The notes under the pieces: generated by a model | Seen by the model: the letters and a program-made list of their open reading frames with translations, nothing else | The model's database searches: none | Told to the model about the DNA's origin: nothing | Made by a program: the position numbers and the translations under genes | Part shown: positions 42,640-50,280 of the stretch, piece after piece | Layout of the letters: each line of letters begins with the position of its first letter | Position numbering within the stretch: the stretch's first letter is position 1 | Assembly: GCF_944385615.1 (NCBI RefSeq) | Contig: NZ_CALWXV010000001.1 | Span: 124,001 to 188,000, forward strand | Source: an uncultured Flavonifractor sp. | Lineage (GTDB): Bacteria > Bacillota > Clostridia > Oscillospirales > Oscillospiraceae | Reading direction: 5' to 3' | Length of the DNA stretch: 64,000 nt

Positions 42640-45009
42640 ATGTATAAAAGTACACAGCGAAAGAAGCAGCATGTTCCCTCTAAAGGTACAGAGGGCGGCA
42701 TGTCTCCTTATATGTTTGGACCTGCAGGTATCCCTAACTCCATGTTGATGTCTGCACACGGAGATGAACCCTTTGGCGCTTTATCTTCTCAGGCGCTGAA
42801 AGACCAGATCCTCGCTCGCCAGCCCGGTGCACAGCCCCACAGCCAGGCTCAGATCCCCCAGGCGGAAAGCGAGGCCGACCGGTTGTCGGCTTCGGTCACC
42901 GCTACTTCGCCGGATGCAGTCAAGGCTGATCTGGGCCGCCGTCTGGGAGCGGACTTTTCCGGTGTGCGCTTCCACACCGACGCTGATGCACAATCAAGGG
43001 CGGCAGCCATGGATGCCCGGGCTTTCACCAGCGGCTCGGATATTTACTTTGGCCCAGGTGGATTTGATCCCACTATTGCCGCCCACGAGCTGGTCCATAC
43101 GGTTCAGCAGGGTGCGGTGGACAGCGGTACTGCTACCCTCTCCACCCCTGCCGGTGGAGTGCAGATGTGGCCCTGGAGCAAGAAAAAAGAGACGGGCGGC
43201 GCCACCGACAACCGGGGATTTTTCGACAAGCTTTTTGATAAAATAAAACGGCCCACAAAGTCCATCGTTGACTGGGCCGAGCGCCGTACCGGCCATCAGG
43301 TCGACCCGGCGGAAAATGAGGAAATACCCCTGGGCCTGGACGAATTTTTTGAACAGGATCTCACAGCCCCCGCGTCCCAGCCCCAAAAGCCGAAAAAATG
43401 GTGGCAGCGGGCCGGAGGTTGGATCAAGAAGAAGGCCTCCTCCGCCCTGGAGTGGGGTAAGGACAAGGTGGCCGGTCTCATTACTTCCGCCAAGCGGAAA
43501 AATGATGAGGCGGTGGACCAGTTCAACAGCTTTGGGGAGGACTATCAGAGTATGCCGCTGCACCAGCGCATCCTATGGACCCTCAAAAATCCCCTGGCAC
43601 GCCTGACTGCATCCCGCCGTAAGAAGGGCACCGCAAAGCGGGCCGCGCACAGAGCGGATATTGAGGCCAAGGCGGCGGAGTACGCTGCTTCCCTGAGGGG
43701 CCGGGACCAGCTGGCGGCCCGAGCCCGGCGGGGCGAATTGCCGGAGGAGGATTCCACCCAGGAGGAAACTGCGGCCGCCCCGGCGGAGGATGTTGAGGAG
43801 AAGTCCGCTCAGGTCAAGGGTGCTCAACCTGAAGCGGCTCAACCAAAGGCTGCCCAGCCCGAAACCGCTGGAGAGGAGGACGAGGAAGAGGAGGATACCT
43901 CCCTGGCCAATCTCTTTATGGAGCATGGCGATACGATAGCCGGGCAGTTCTCCGGGGATCTGGATGCCCACAATGAATTTCTGGAGTCCGGCGGAACAAA
44001 GGGGGAGAAGATGTCTACCTTTGGCCAGTATGCCGGTATGCTGGAAAACGGTTTAAACGTGATTAACTCTTTCAAGGAGACCGATGAACATTTGAGAAAT
44101 GCCAGAGAGCGGGCGGCCATGGGAGACAGCGTGGGCGCCGTGTCCAGCCGGTTCCGGGCAGTTGGCAGCGGCCTTAGCGGCATCAGTTCGGGCGCCACCT
44201 TTGGCCAGTATGCCGCTCTGGGCAAGGCTCCGGGTCTGGACCCCGTCTCCGCGGTTGCTGGTGCCGCCAGCAACTTTGCTACCGGCACGGCGGATACCAT
44301 AGACGCTGTTGACGCTGGAAAGCGCATGAGCCGGATGAAGACCGCCCAGGCAGCTTTGGAGGCAAAGCTGGCCGCCGGCGAAAAGTTGGGGGCCGATGAC
44401 GAACTGATGCTCCGCATGGCCAGACAGGGTCGGGGTATCGCCAAGTCGGACACCGTTCAGTATGGCTCTGCCGCGGCAGGGAATTTCATCCAGGGAGTGG
44501 GTGGAGTCATCACCGCCACCGGCGCCGGAGCTCCTGTGGGCAAAGTGCTGACCACCTTGGGAAGCGCCACAACAAAAATTGGTGCCAGTGTGGCGGACGG
44601 TCAGCGTAAACAAGTGCGTACACAGGTGGCCAACGAGGAGTTTAACATTGATAAGCGCATAGAGCGTTATCTGAAAGAGCATCGCGGCATCAGCCGCCAC
44701 GATGCCAAGCAAATTGTGCTAAAGGGCTTGGGATTCCGCTCCGGAAAGCGCAGCGAGGCCTTTGCCCAGGGCACCATTCAGCGGATCGATCAGGGATTTG
44801 CGGCGGAACAGGCGGGCAACACCCAGATGGGCGCCTTCTTTGATGCTCTGAGCGTGCCCCAGGTCAATGGAGCCCGCAGCCGCAACCTGGCAGGCAACCG
44901 TTTGGGCCTGCGGGGCGAGGGCGAGTTGGAGGACCGCAAGGAGGCAATCGCCAGAAGCCGCGATTTTGTCAACCCCTTCCGGAGAAAACGGCGGAAAGGG
45001 GCCTCTTGA
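42640..45009 (+). CDS. DUF4157-domain protein (eCIS-core-type), putative secreted effector or toxin
   Basis: A 789-residue protein. The N-terminal DUF4157 domain (about 75-160) has the signature LGADFSGVRFHTD, ARAFTSGSDIYFGPG and a zinc-peptidase-like HELVH at 149-153. This domain is the hallmark of proteins linked to extracellular contractile injection systems and polymorphic toxins. A long middle region is Lys/Trp-rich and then Ala/Gln/Pro- and Glu-rich (AQPEAAQPKAAQP). The C-terminal third is Gly/Ala-rich with weakly hydrophobic helices, ending in a basic tail. There is no signal peptide. No sheath, tube or baseplate gene is nearby. Function is unknown. The ATG follows CAGGAGG. Confidence 0.8.
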   Translation: MYKSTQRKKQHVPSKGTEGGMSPYMFGPAGIPNSMLMSAHGDEPFGALSSQALKDQILARQPGAQPHSQAQIPQAESEADRLSASVTATSPDAVKADLGRRLGADFSGVRFHTDADAQSRAAAMDARAFTSGSDIYFGPGGFDPTIAAHELVHTVQQGAVDSGTATLSTPAGGVQMWPWSKKKETGGATDNRGFFDKLFDKIKRPTKSIVDWAERRTGHQVDPAENEEIPLGLDEFFEQDLTAPASQPQKPKKWWQRAGGWIKKKASSALEWGKDKVAGLITSAKRKNDEAVDQFNSFGEDYQSMPLHQRILWTLKNPLARLTASRRKKGTAKRAAHRADIEAKAAEYAASLRGRDQLAARARRGELPEEDSTQEETAAAPAEDVEEKSAQVKGAQPEAAQPKAAQPETAGEEDEEEEDTSLANLFMEHGDTIAGQFSGDLDAHNEFLESGGTKGEKMSTFGQYAGMLENGLNVINSFKETDEHLRNARERAAMGDSVGAVSSRFRAVGSGLSGISSGATFGQYAALGKAPGLDPVSAVAGAASNFATGTADTIDAVDAGKRMSRMKTAQAALEAKLAAGEKLGADDELMLRMARQGRGIAKSDTVQYGSAAAGNFIQGVGGVITATGAGAPVGKVLTTLGSATTKIGASVADGQRKQVRTQVANEEFNIDKRIERYLKEHRGISRHDAKQIVLKGLGFRSGKRSEAFAQGTIQRIDQGFAAEQAGNTQMGAFFDALSVPQVNGARSRNLAGNRLGLRGEGELEDRKEAIARSRDFVNPFRRKRRKGAS

Positions 45010-45044
45010 CCGGTACATTGTGCTATATGTGAAAGGATGGAACC

Positions 45045-45545
45045 ATGGAGCAGGAAAAATACAGAGCGATCATGGAGTATCTGGAGAATTTCTCTCAAAA
45101 GATAGGCACCGAGTCCCACCGGGAGACACTGGGAAATGGCGTGGAGCTACTTTCCTTTCTGTCCGCCGTCAACGAGGACGGGTCCGGATTGATCTACTTT
45201 CAGCTGGCCCTGATTCGGGCACAGGATACGGTGGATATGGCGCAGATTTGTACCACGGTATTGCCTAAAATCGGTCAGGCGTTGCCTCAACTGGAACGGG
45301 CTATTACCATTTGGAACCAGACCAGTATTCTGGGCGGTTATGGAGTTTTCCATGAGGAGGACCAGCTCTACCACAGATACCGCCTGCCGCTGGATGACAG
45401 TGAGACCGCCGAAGTCACAGTCAACCACATCATAACCGCTGTCACCCTCATTTATGAAGAGATTTCCCGCCGCTATCAAGCGGCCAAGGCCATGGTTTCT
45501 GAAGGACTTACCTGGAAAGAGGTCCAGGCCAAGGGGCTGTCTTAA
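45045..45545 (+). CDS. Small protein of unknown function, YbjN/secretion-chaperone-like
   Basis: A 166-residue cytosolic protein with no recognised catalytic motif. The order of predicted elements (amphipathic helix, strands around WNQTSILGGYGVFHEE and LYHRYRLPLDD, then a long C-terminal helix pair) resembles the YbjN / type III chaperone-like fold, but similarity is weak and by eye. It starts 35 bp after the DUF4157 gene and is likely cotranscribed, as expected for a dedicated chaperone or antitoxin of that protein. That role is inferred. Confidence 0.7.
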   Translation: MEQEKYRAIMEYLENFSQKIGTESHRETLGNGVELLSFLSAVNEDGSGLIYFQLALIRAQDTVDMAQICTTVLPKIGQALPQLERAITIWNQTSILGGYGVFHEEDQLYHRYRLPLDDSETAEVTVNHIITAVTLIYEEISRRYQAAKAMVSEGLTWKEVQAKGLS

Positions 45546-45597
45546 TCCAAATCGTATTGAAAAGATAAAAATATACGAATCACAATAATACGGGAAA

Positions 45598-45643
45598 AAC
45601 CAGAAATCCGCTGGAATCTTATGATTCCAGCGGATTTCTGGTT
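45598..45643. terminator. Long perfect hairpin between convergent genes
   Basis: A 21-bp perfect stem (45598-45618 with 45623-45643) with loop TTAT. On the minus strand it ends in TTTTT; on the plus strand the T tract is poor. It probably ends the DUF1266 transcript. Confidence 0.8.
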
Positions 45644-45728
45644 GTAGGAGAAGAGTTTATAGGGCAAAGGCCCTGCAAAATGGCTCATGGATTGATTACA
45701 GCTTATTTGAGTAACGGTTTACCGTTTG

Positions 45729-46955
45729 TTAAGCGGAATACTCCGGGTCCTTCTGTTCCAGGGACAGCTTCATGTTCCAGGGAAGGTGGTAGGGTCCGTT
45801 AGGCCGGGTGTGGAGATCCCAGTAGATATCTGCCCGCTGCTGTACCGAGGCCAGAGCGTTGGCGTTCCTCCCGTCGGAGAGCCGCCAGGCCGAGTATCCG
45901 TCCAAAAAGCCCTGGCACAGCTCCTCCCAGGAGTGGAAATAATGCTGCATGATAACACCCACCTCACAGGAGCGGCGGAACAGCTCCTGCCGGTTGCACC
46001 AGCCCGCCAAGTAGGCGCACCCCAGCAGCTGCATAGAGCGGCACAGCTCCCAGGCCTGTCCGCCCTGATCCACGCAATTCAGAAGCCCCGGCCCCCGGCT
46101 CATGTATTCCACCGTCTCCAGGATCCCGTTGTAATCGGTGATGTCCCAGGAACTCTTTAGGGTCTCTCTCATCATCCGCTTGGCCCCCACCACCCGGGGA
46201 CAGCCCCCAATGTGGATGGTGTGGGTCTTGGCGTAGGGGAGCCCCATGGCCAGAATGGTGTAAAACTGCCCCCAGATGGCGTAGGTGCCCGTCAGCCACA
46301 GCTCCAGGTCGTTTTTTGGCTTGGTGTCCTCCGCCAGAATCCAGGTAAGCTTTTTCCCCAAAGCCCACAGCGCCACCATCACCACAAACAGACCCATATA
46401 GCAGTAGATGCCGTATTGACGGACAAAATCCTCCTGGGTCATTAAGGTCCACTTGGTGGCCTCCATGTCCACATAGTAGTCGGTGGTAGTCAGTTGGGGG
46501 GCTTCCCGGGCCAGAATGGCACGGTCCTGGTCGCTCAATTCCCAGGGCCGCCAGGTTCCCACCGGCGAACACCAGAACACCCCTTCCCAGGGTCTATACT
46601 GATCGGTTTCAATGTCGGTGTTATAGCGATAGGCTACGATCTCCCCACTGTCCAGCTGATACAGCCAATAGCATACGCCGGAGAGGTAGACCACGCCCTC
46701 CTGCTCGTCCTCCTCCTGATATTCCGGGAGGCAGATCACAAAACGATCTGTTGTCTCCATGTCCTGGATGGAACGGGCCACTGGGGTGTCTTCTGGAGCG
46801 ATGCTTCCCACCGGAAGGGGCTCGTTCAACCCCTTCCACTCAGACACAATTGCCCACACCGGCCCGCTGACAAGCCAACTGCCCACAGGGAACACTGCCA
46901 GAAGGCAAAGAATCAGAGTGAGCATGCTGATGGTTTTCAGTCGCTTCATTAACAT
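45729..46955 (-). CDS. Membrane protein with C-terminal DUF1266 domain
   Basis: A protein of about 408 residues. An N-terminal membrane helix and a second helix (YMGLFVVMVALWALGKK, near 190-205) bracket an outside domain of about 140 residues. The C-terminal 200 residues form a DUF1266 domain (TYAIWGQFYTILAMG, VVGAKRMMRETLKSSWDITD, AWELCRSMQLLGCAYLAGW). DUF1266 has no known activity but recurs near polymorphic-toxin and contact-dependent loci. Start choice is uncertain: ATGs at 46979, 46955 and 46949 all lack a strong site; I use 46955. Confidence 0.72.
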   Translation of the reverse strand: MLMKRLKTISMLTLILCLLAVFPVGSWLVSGPVWAIVSEWKGLNEPLPVGSIAPEDTPVARSIQDMETTDRFVICLPEYQEEDEQEGVVYLSGVCYWLYQLDSGEIVAYRYNTDIETDQYRPWEGVFWCSPVGTWRPWELSDQDRAILAREAPQLTTTDYYVDMEATKWTLMTQEDFVRQYGIYCYMGLFVVMVALWALGKKLTWILAEDTKPKNDLELWLTGTYAIWGQFYTILAMGLPYAKTHTIHIGGCPRVVGAKRMMRETLKSSWDITDYNGILETVEYMSRGPGLLNCVDQGGQAWELCRSMQLLGCAYLAGWCNRQELFRRSCEVGVIMQHYFHSWEELCQGFLDGYSAWRLSDGRNANALASVQQRADIYWDLHTRPNGPYHLPWNMKLSLEQKDPEYSA

Positions 46956-47001
46956 GATTTTATCCCGGCCTCTCATCAATTGATAGGATATGGTTCCCCG
47001 G

Positions 47002-47145
47002 TTATTTCCGCCGGATGGTCAGAAAACGAAACAGGTCGGCATCGCCGGTGGGTTGAAAGTAATCCCCCCGCAGGTCATCAACGGTCTGGACGGTTTCCAA
47101 CTCCTCCGGGGGCAGGCTGTACAGATCACCGGAAGAGTATTGTGG
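47002..47145 (-). pseudogene. C-terminal remnant of an unknown gene
   Basis: The minus-strand reading ending SLPPEELETVQTVDD and LFRFLTIRRK-stop looks like a real protein C-terminus in composition, but it is cut off near 47150 where sequence of a different gene on the plus strand begins. No start codon with ribosome-binding site is present. It lies at the edge of the integrase-bearing segment. Confidence 0.4.
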
Positions 47146-47278
47146 TGGCTCAGATAATGGAGAAATTAAACAGTGATGGTCATGAGGCTGCGCTATGTAT
47201 GCTACACGGATTGGTGGAGAATCCGCGATATCAGAATAAAGGAGAAACTTCAAACGAGCAGAAAGAAGGTGACCAATA
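47146..47278 (+). pseudogene. C-terminal remnant resembling an Xre-type regulator
   Basis: The plus-strand reading IMEKLNSDGHEAALCMLHG...PRYQNK resembles the conserved tail of phage or ICE HTH-Xre regulators (a LNxEGxExAL helix then a PxYxK ending). The N-terminal DNA-binding part is absent. It lies just before the integrase gene, where such a regulator is normally found, and is abruptly joined to host-type sequence. Confidence 0.4.
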
Positions 47279-48479
47279 GTGGCTAACATTCAAGAGCGCC
47301 GCGACAAGTCCGGCAAGCTGGTTTCCTACTCTATCCGCGTCCATCGTGGCCGGGGGCTGGACGGAAAACAACTCAAACCCTGGACGGCAACTTTTGAGGT
47401 GTCGCCCACCTGGACGGAAAAAAGCGCAAGAAAAAAGCGCAAGAAAAAAGGCCGAGGCTTTTGCCGCGACCTTTGAGAAAGAGTGCAAAGAGGGCGTGAC
47501 CTCTGACAGCCGCCAGAAGTTCGCCGCTTACTGCGATTATGTAATTGAATTGAAAGAGCAACGGGGCGTGAAGCACTCTACCATAGTGAGATACAAAGAG
47601 ATGACAGGACGAATCTATCCGCAGATAGGCCACATCAAGCTACGGGATCTGCGGGCCGACCACCTGAATGATCTGTACACCCTGCTGGGACAGGATGGGC
47701 AGAATAAGCGGGGCGGCAAGCTGTCGGCAAAGACAATCCTGGAGCACCACAGGCTCATTTCCACAGTGCTGGAGCAAGCGGTGAAAGAGGGCCTCGTCCC
47801 CTTCAATGTGGCCAGCCGGGCCACGCTCCCAAAGGCAGAGCACAAGGAAGTAAACTACTTCCAGCCGGAACAGGTGGCCGCCATCCGGGACGCACTGGAG
47901 CGGGAGCCAATGAAGTGGAAAACATTAGTTCACCTGTTACTCATCACCGGCGCACGGCGCGGGGAAGTGCTGGGGCTGAAATGGGACAAGGTGGACTTTG
48001 AAGGAAACCGCATTTACATCTGCAACAGCGTTCTATATTCTCCAGACGTGGGTATCTATGAGAGCACACCAAAAACAGAGCGCTCCCGGCGGTATATCAC
48101 CCTGCCACCTGAGACCATGCAGCTCCTCCGCCAGTATCGGGCATGGCAGGCAGGGGAGCGGTTGCAGCTGGGGGAGTATTACCAGAACCAGGACTTTGTA
48201 TTTTCCCAGGACAACGGCAAGCCCATGCACCCGGACAGCGTGACGGACTGGCTTAAGAAGTTCAGCAAGCGGCACGATCTCCCACACATCAACGCCCACG
48301 CTTTCCGGCACACAATGGCCTCCATGCTGTACTTCAACGGGGTAGACAGTGTGAGCATTTCCAAACGGCTGGGGCACGCCCAGGTCAGCACCACGGCCAA
48401 TATTTATGCCCATGTGATGGAGGAGGCCGACCAGCGCAACGCCGACATTCTGTCCAGCATCTTTTTGAAAAAGGCTTGA
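47279..48479 (+). pseudogene. Tyrosine integrase, frameshifted by a 13-bp tandem duplication
   Basis: The gene encodes a phage/ICE-type site-specific recombinase. The N-terminus (GTG at 47279, AAGGTGA upstream; MANIQERRDKSG...WTEKSARK) is in one frame and the rest (KAEAFAATFEKECK onward) in another. The core-binding domain and the catalytic domain are intact in the second frame: TGARRGEVLGLKWD, HAFRHTMAS and the ANIYAHV tyrosine. The frames are split by a 13-bp direct repeat (47418-47430 and 47431-47443); removal of one copy restores one continuous ORF of about 395 residues. It lies 110 bp from tRNA-fMet. Confidence 0.88.
47418..47443 (+). repeat. 13-bp perfect tandem duplication inside the integrase gene
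   Basis: The unit AAAAAAGCGCAAG occurs twice back to back and is followed by a further A6 run. It adds 13 nt, shifting the reading frame. Confidence 0.95.
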
Positions 48480-48551
48480 ATTTGAGAGGCGAGTTGAATT
48501 AAAGTTGAATTTCTCGACACGCCTCATTTTTGAAAATGGCAGAAAAGTAAT

Positions 48552-48588
48552 AAAAAACACCTGATTCTCGTGGAATCAGGTGTTTTTT
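48552..48588. terminator. Terminator of the tRNA transcript
   Basis: A perfect 16-bp stem (48552-48567 with 48573-48588) with six A and six T. It follows tRNA-fMet on the minus strand and also faces the integrase on the plus strand. Confidence 0.92.
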
Positions 48589-48589
48589 C

Positions 48590-48666
<77 letters not shown>

Positions 48667-48669
48667 ATA

Positions 48670-48756
48670 TGGTGCCGGAGACCGGGGTCGAACCGGCACG
48701 GGATTGCTCCCACGGGATTTTAAGTCCCGGGCGTCTGCCAATTCCGCCACTCCGGC
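48670..48756 (-). tRNA. tRNA-Leu (TAA)
   Basis: An 87-nt class II tRNA with encoded CCA, a long variable arm, the anticodon loop CTTAAAA (anticodon TAA) and the T-arm GGTTCGACCCC. It is the first tRNA behind the promoter at 48797. Confidence 0.96.
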
Positions 48757-48796
48757 GTGGAGGGCTCCAGTCTCGCGCTCTCTCGAGTGCCTAGAT

Positions 48797-48825
48797 AGAA
48801 TACCACAGTAAGAAGAACATGTCAA
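48797..48825 (-). promoter_or_regulatory. Promoter of tRNA-Leu/tRNA-fMet
   Basis: Minus strand TTGACA (48820-48825), a 17-bp spacer and TATTCT (48797-48802). Confidence 0.85.
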
Positions 48826-48921
48826 GCCTAAATTTAAAAAATTCTGCGACAGAAATCGTACACATCTTTTCCGCCCGCCGGCATATACTGATACGTACAT
48901 CACCGGGAAGGAGGGAACCCT

Positions 48922-49029
48922 ATGAAACAGTACCCGCATGATGACACCATTCAGCGCGCCGGTCCCAACGGAGACGTAGACGATCTGATCTTCTGTACCG
49001 ATCCGGCCTGGCCCGTCAGCAGCCGATAA
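48922..49029 (+). CDS. Small ORF, 35 residues, unknown function
   Basis: Begins MKQYPHDDTIQRAG and ends DPAWPVSSR. It has a strong GGAGGG ribosome-binding site nine bases before the ATG, a TATACT box upstream (near 48885), and an intrinsic terminator starting immediately after the stop. That complete set of signals around a 108-bp frame supports a real gene. The product is acidic with one Cys and is not membrane-spanning. I recognise no family. Confidence 0.6.
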   Translation: MKQYPHDDTIQRAGPNGDVDDLIFCTDPAWPVSSR

Positions 49030-49030
49030 A

Positions 49031-49056
49031 AACCGCCCGCCTTCGGGCGGTTTTTT
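49031..49056 (+). terminator. Terminator after the 35-residue ORF
   Basis: A 9-bp G+C-rich stem with TTC-type loop and six T, right after the stop codon. Confidence 0.9.
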
Positions 49057-49068
49057 GGTGCCCGTCTC

Positions 49069-49097
49069 TTTACATCGGCCCTGACGTTGGGTATAAT
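49069..49097 (+). promoter_or_regulatory. Promoter of prfB
   Basis: TTTACA (49069-49074), a 17-bp spacer and TATAAT (49092-49097). Confidence 0.82.
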
Positions 49098-49131
49098 AAT
49101 ATGGCTATTTTACGGAAATGAGAGTGGATCT

Positions 49132-50253
49132 ATGTTACAGTTTGATGAATATAAGGTAAAGCTCAATAATCTGCGGCCGGAGTTGGACGAGCTGGAGCAG
49201 GCTCTGGGCCTGGAGGCCGCCCGCCGGGAGGCCGAGATGCTGGAGTCGGAGAGCGCCTCCGACGGCTTTTGGGACAACCTGGAGAAGGCCCAGAAGGTAC
49301 AGCAGCGGGTGAAGAACCTGCGGGACAAGATCGAGGGACAGGAAAAGCGCAAGACCCAGTGGGAGGATTTGATGACCCTGTGCGAGCTGGGCAACGAGAT
49401 GGAGGACGAGAGCCTGGTGCCCGAGGTGGAGGAGGGTTTTGCCAAGCTGGAGGCCGGTATTGAAGAGGCCAAGCTGTCCACCCTCTTTACCGGAGAGTAC
49501 GACAACTCCAACGCCATCCTCACCTTCCATGCTGGCGCCGGCGGCACCGAGGCTCAGGACTGGGCTCAGATGCTCTTTCGGATGTACACCCGCTGGGCCG
49601 AGCGCCACGGCTTCACCTGCAAGACCCTGGACTATCTGGACGGCGACGAAGCCGGCCTGAAGAGCGCCACCATCCTCATTGAGGGAGAGAACGCCTACGG
49701 CCATCTGCGCAGTGAGCACGGCGTCCACCGCCTGGTGCGGGTATCCCCCTTTGATGCCAACGCCCGGCGGCAGACCTCCTTTGCTGCCATCGAGGTTATG
49801 CCCGACCTGCCTGAGGACGCCGACGTGGAGATCCGGCCCGAGGACTATGAGATGCAGGTCTTCCGCTCCTCCGGCGCCGGCGGCCAGCACATCAACAAAA
49901 CCTCCTCCGCTGTGCGCCTCATTCACCACGCCACCGGCATTGTGGTGTCTTGCCAGACCGAGCGCAGCCAGTTCCAGAACAAGGACACCTGTCTGCGGAT
50001 GCTGCGGGCCAAGCTGGTGGAGCTGAAAATGCAGCAGCACGCCGAGAAGATTTCCGACATCAAGGGCGTCCAGCTGAAGATCGAATGGGGCAGCCAGATC
50101 CGCTCCTATGTCTTTATGCCCTACCAGCTGGTGAAGGACAACCGCACCGGCTATGAGACCAGCAACGTCAACGGCGTCATGGACGGCGATCTGGACGGAT
50201 TTATCAATGCGTATCTGAAGGCGGAGGCCACCGGTACCTGGGCGGAAAAATAA
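49132..50253 (+). CDS. prfB: Peptide chain release factor 2
   Basis: Terminates translation at UGA and UAA. The 373-residue protein has the RF2-specific tripeptide SPF (VRVSPFDANARRQ) and the catalytic GGQ in SSGAGGQHINKTSS. The ATG at 49132 (MLQFDEY) follows GAGAGTGGA. The whole protein is encoded in one frame, so the UGA-dependent programmed frameshift found in many prfB genes is absent here. A glycosyltransferase gene begins 27 bp downstream. Confidence 0.95.
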   Translation: MLQFDEYKVKLNNLRPELDELEQALGLEAARREAEMLESESASDGFWDNLEKAQKVQQRVKNLRDKIEGQEKRKTQWEDLMTLCELGNEMEDESLVPEVEEGFAKLEAGIEEAKLSTLFTGEYDNSNAILTFHAGAGGTEAQDWAQMLFRMYTRWAERHGFTCKTLDYLDGDEAGLKSATILIEGENAYGHLRSEHGVHRLVRVSPFDANARRQTSFAAIEVMPDLPEDADVEIRPEDYEMQVFRSSGAGGQHINKTSSAVRLIHHATGIVVSCQTERSQFQNKDTCLRMLRAKLVELKMQQHAEKISDIKGVQLKIEWGSQIRSYVFMPYQLVKDNRTGYETSNVNGVMDGDLDGFINAYLKAEATGTWAEK

Positions 50254-50280
50254 GCCGCCGGAGAAAAAGGAGAATTTGCC

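Noticed and set aside
42640..45545. Part of a complete extracellular contractile injection system
   Set aside because: No sheath, tube, spike, baseplate or ATPase genes are present in the window; only the DUF4157 domain suggests it.
45641..45665. Degenerate copy of the tRNA-fMet 3' end as a left attachment site
   Set aside because: Only about 65 percent matching over 20-odd bases, mostly G-rich; not above chance.
47410..47450. Programmed frameshifting of the integrase at A AAA AAG runs
   Set aside because: A -1 slip gives the wrong frame; +1 (or -2) is needed. The 13-bp tandem duplication explains the shift directly.
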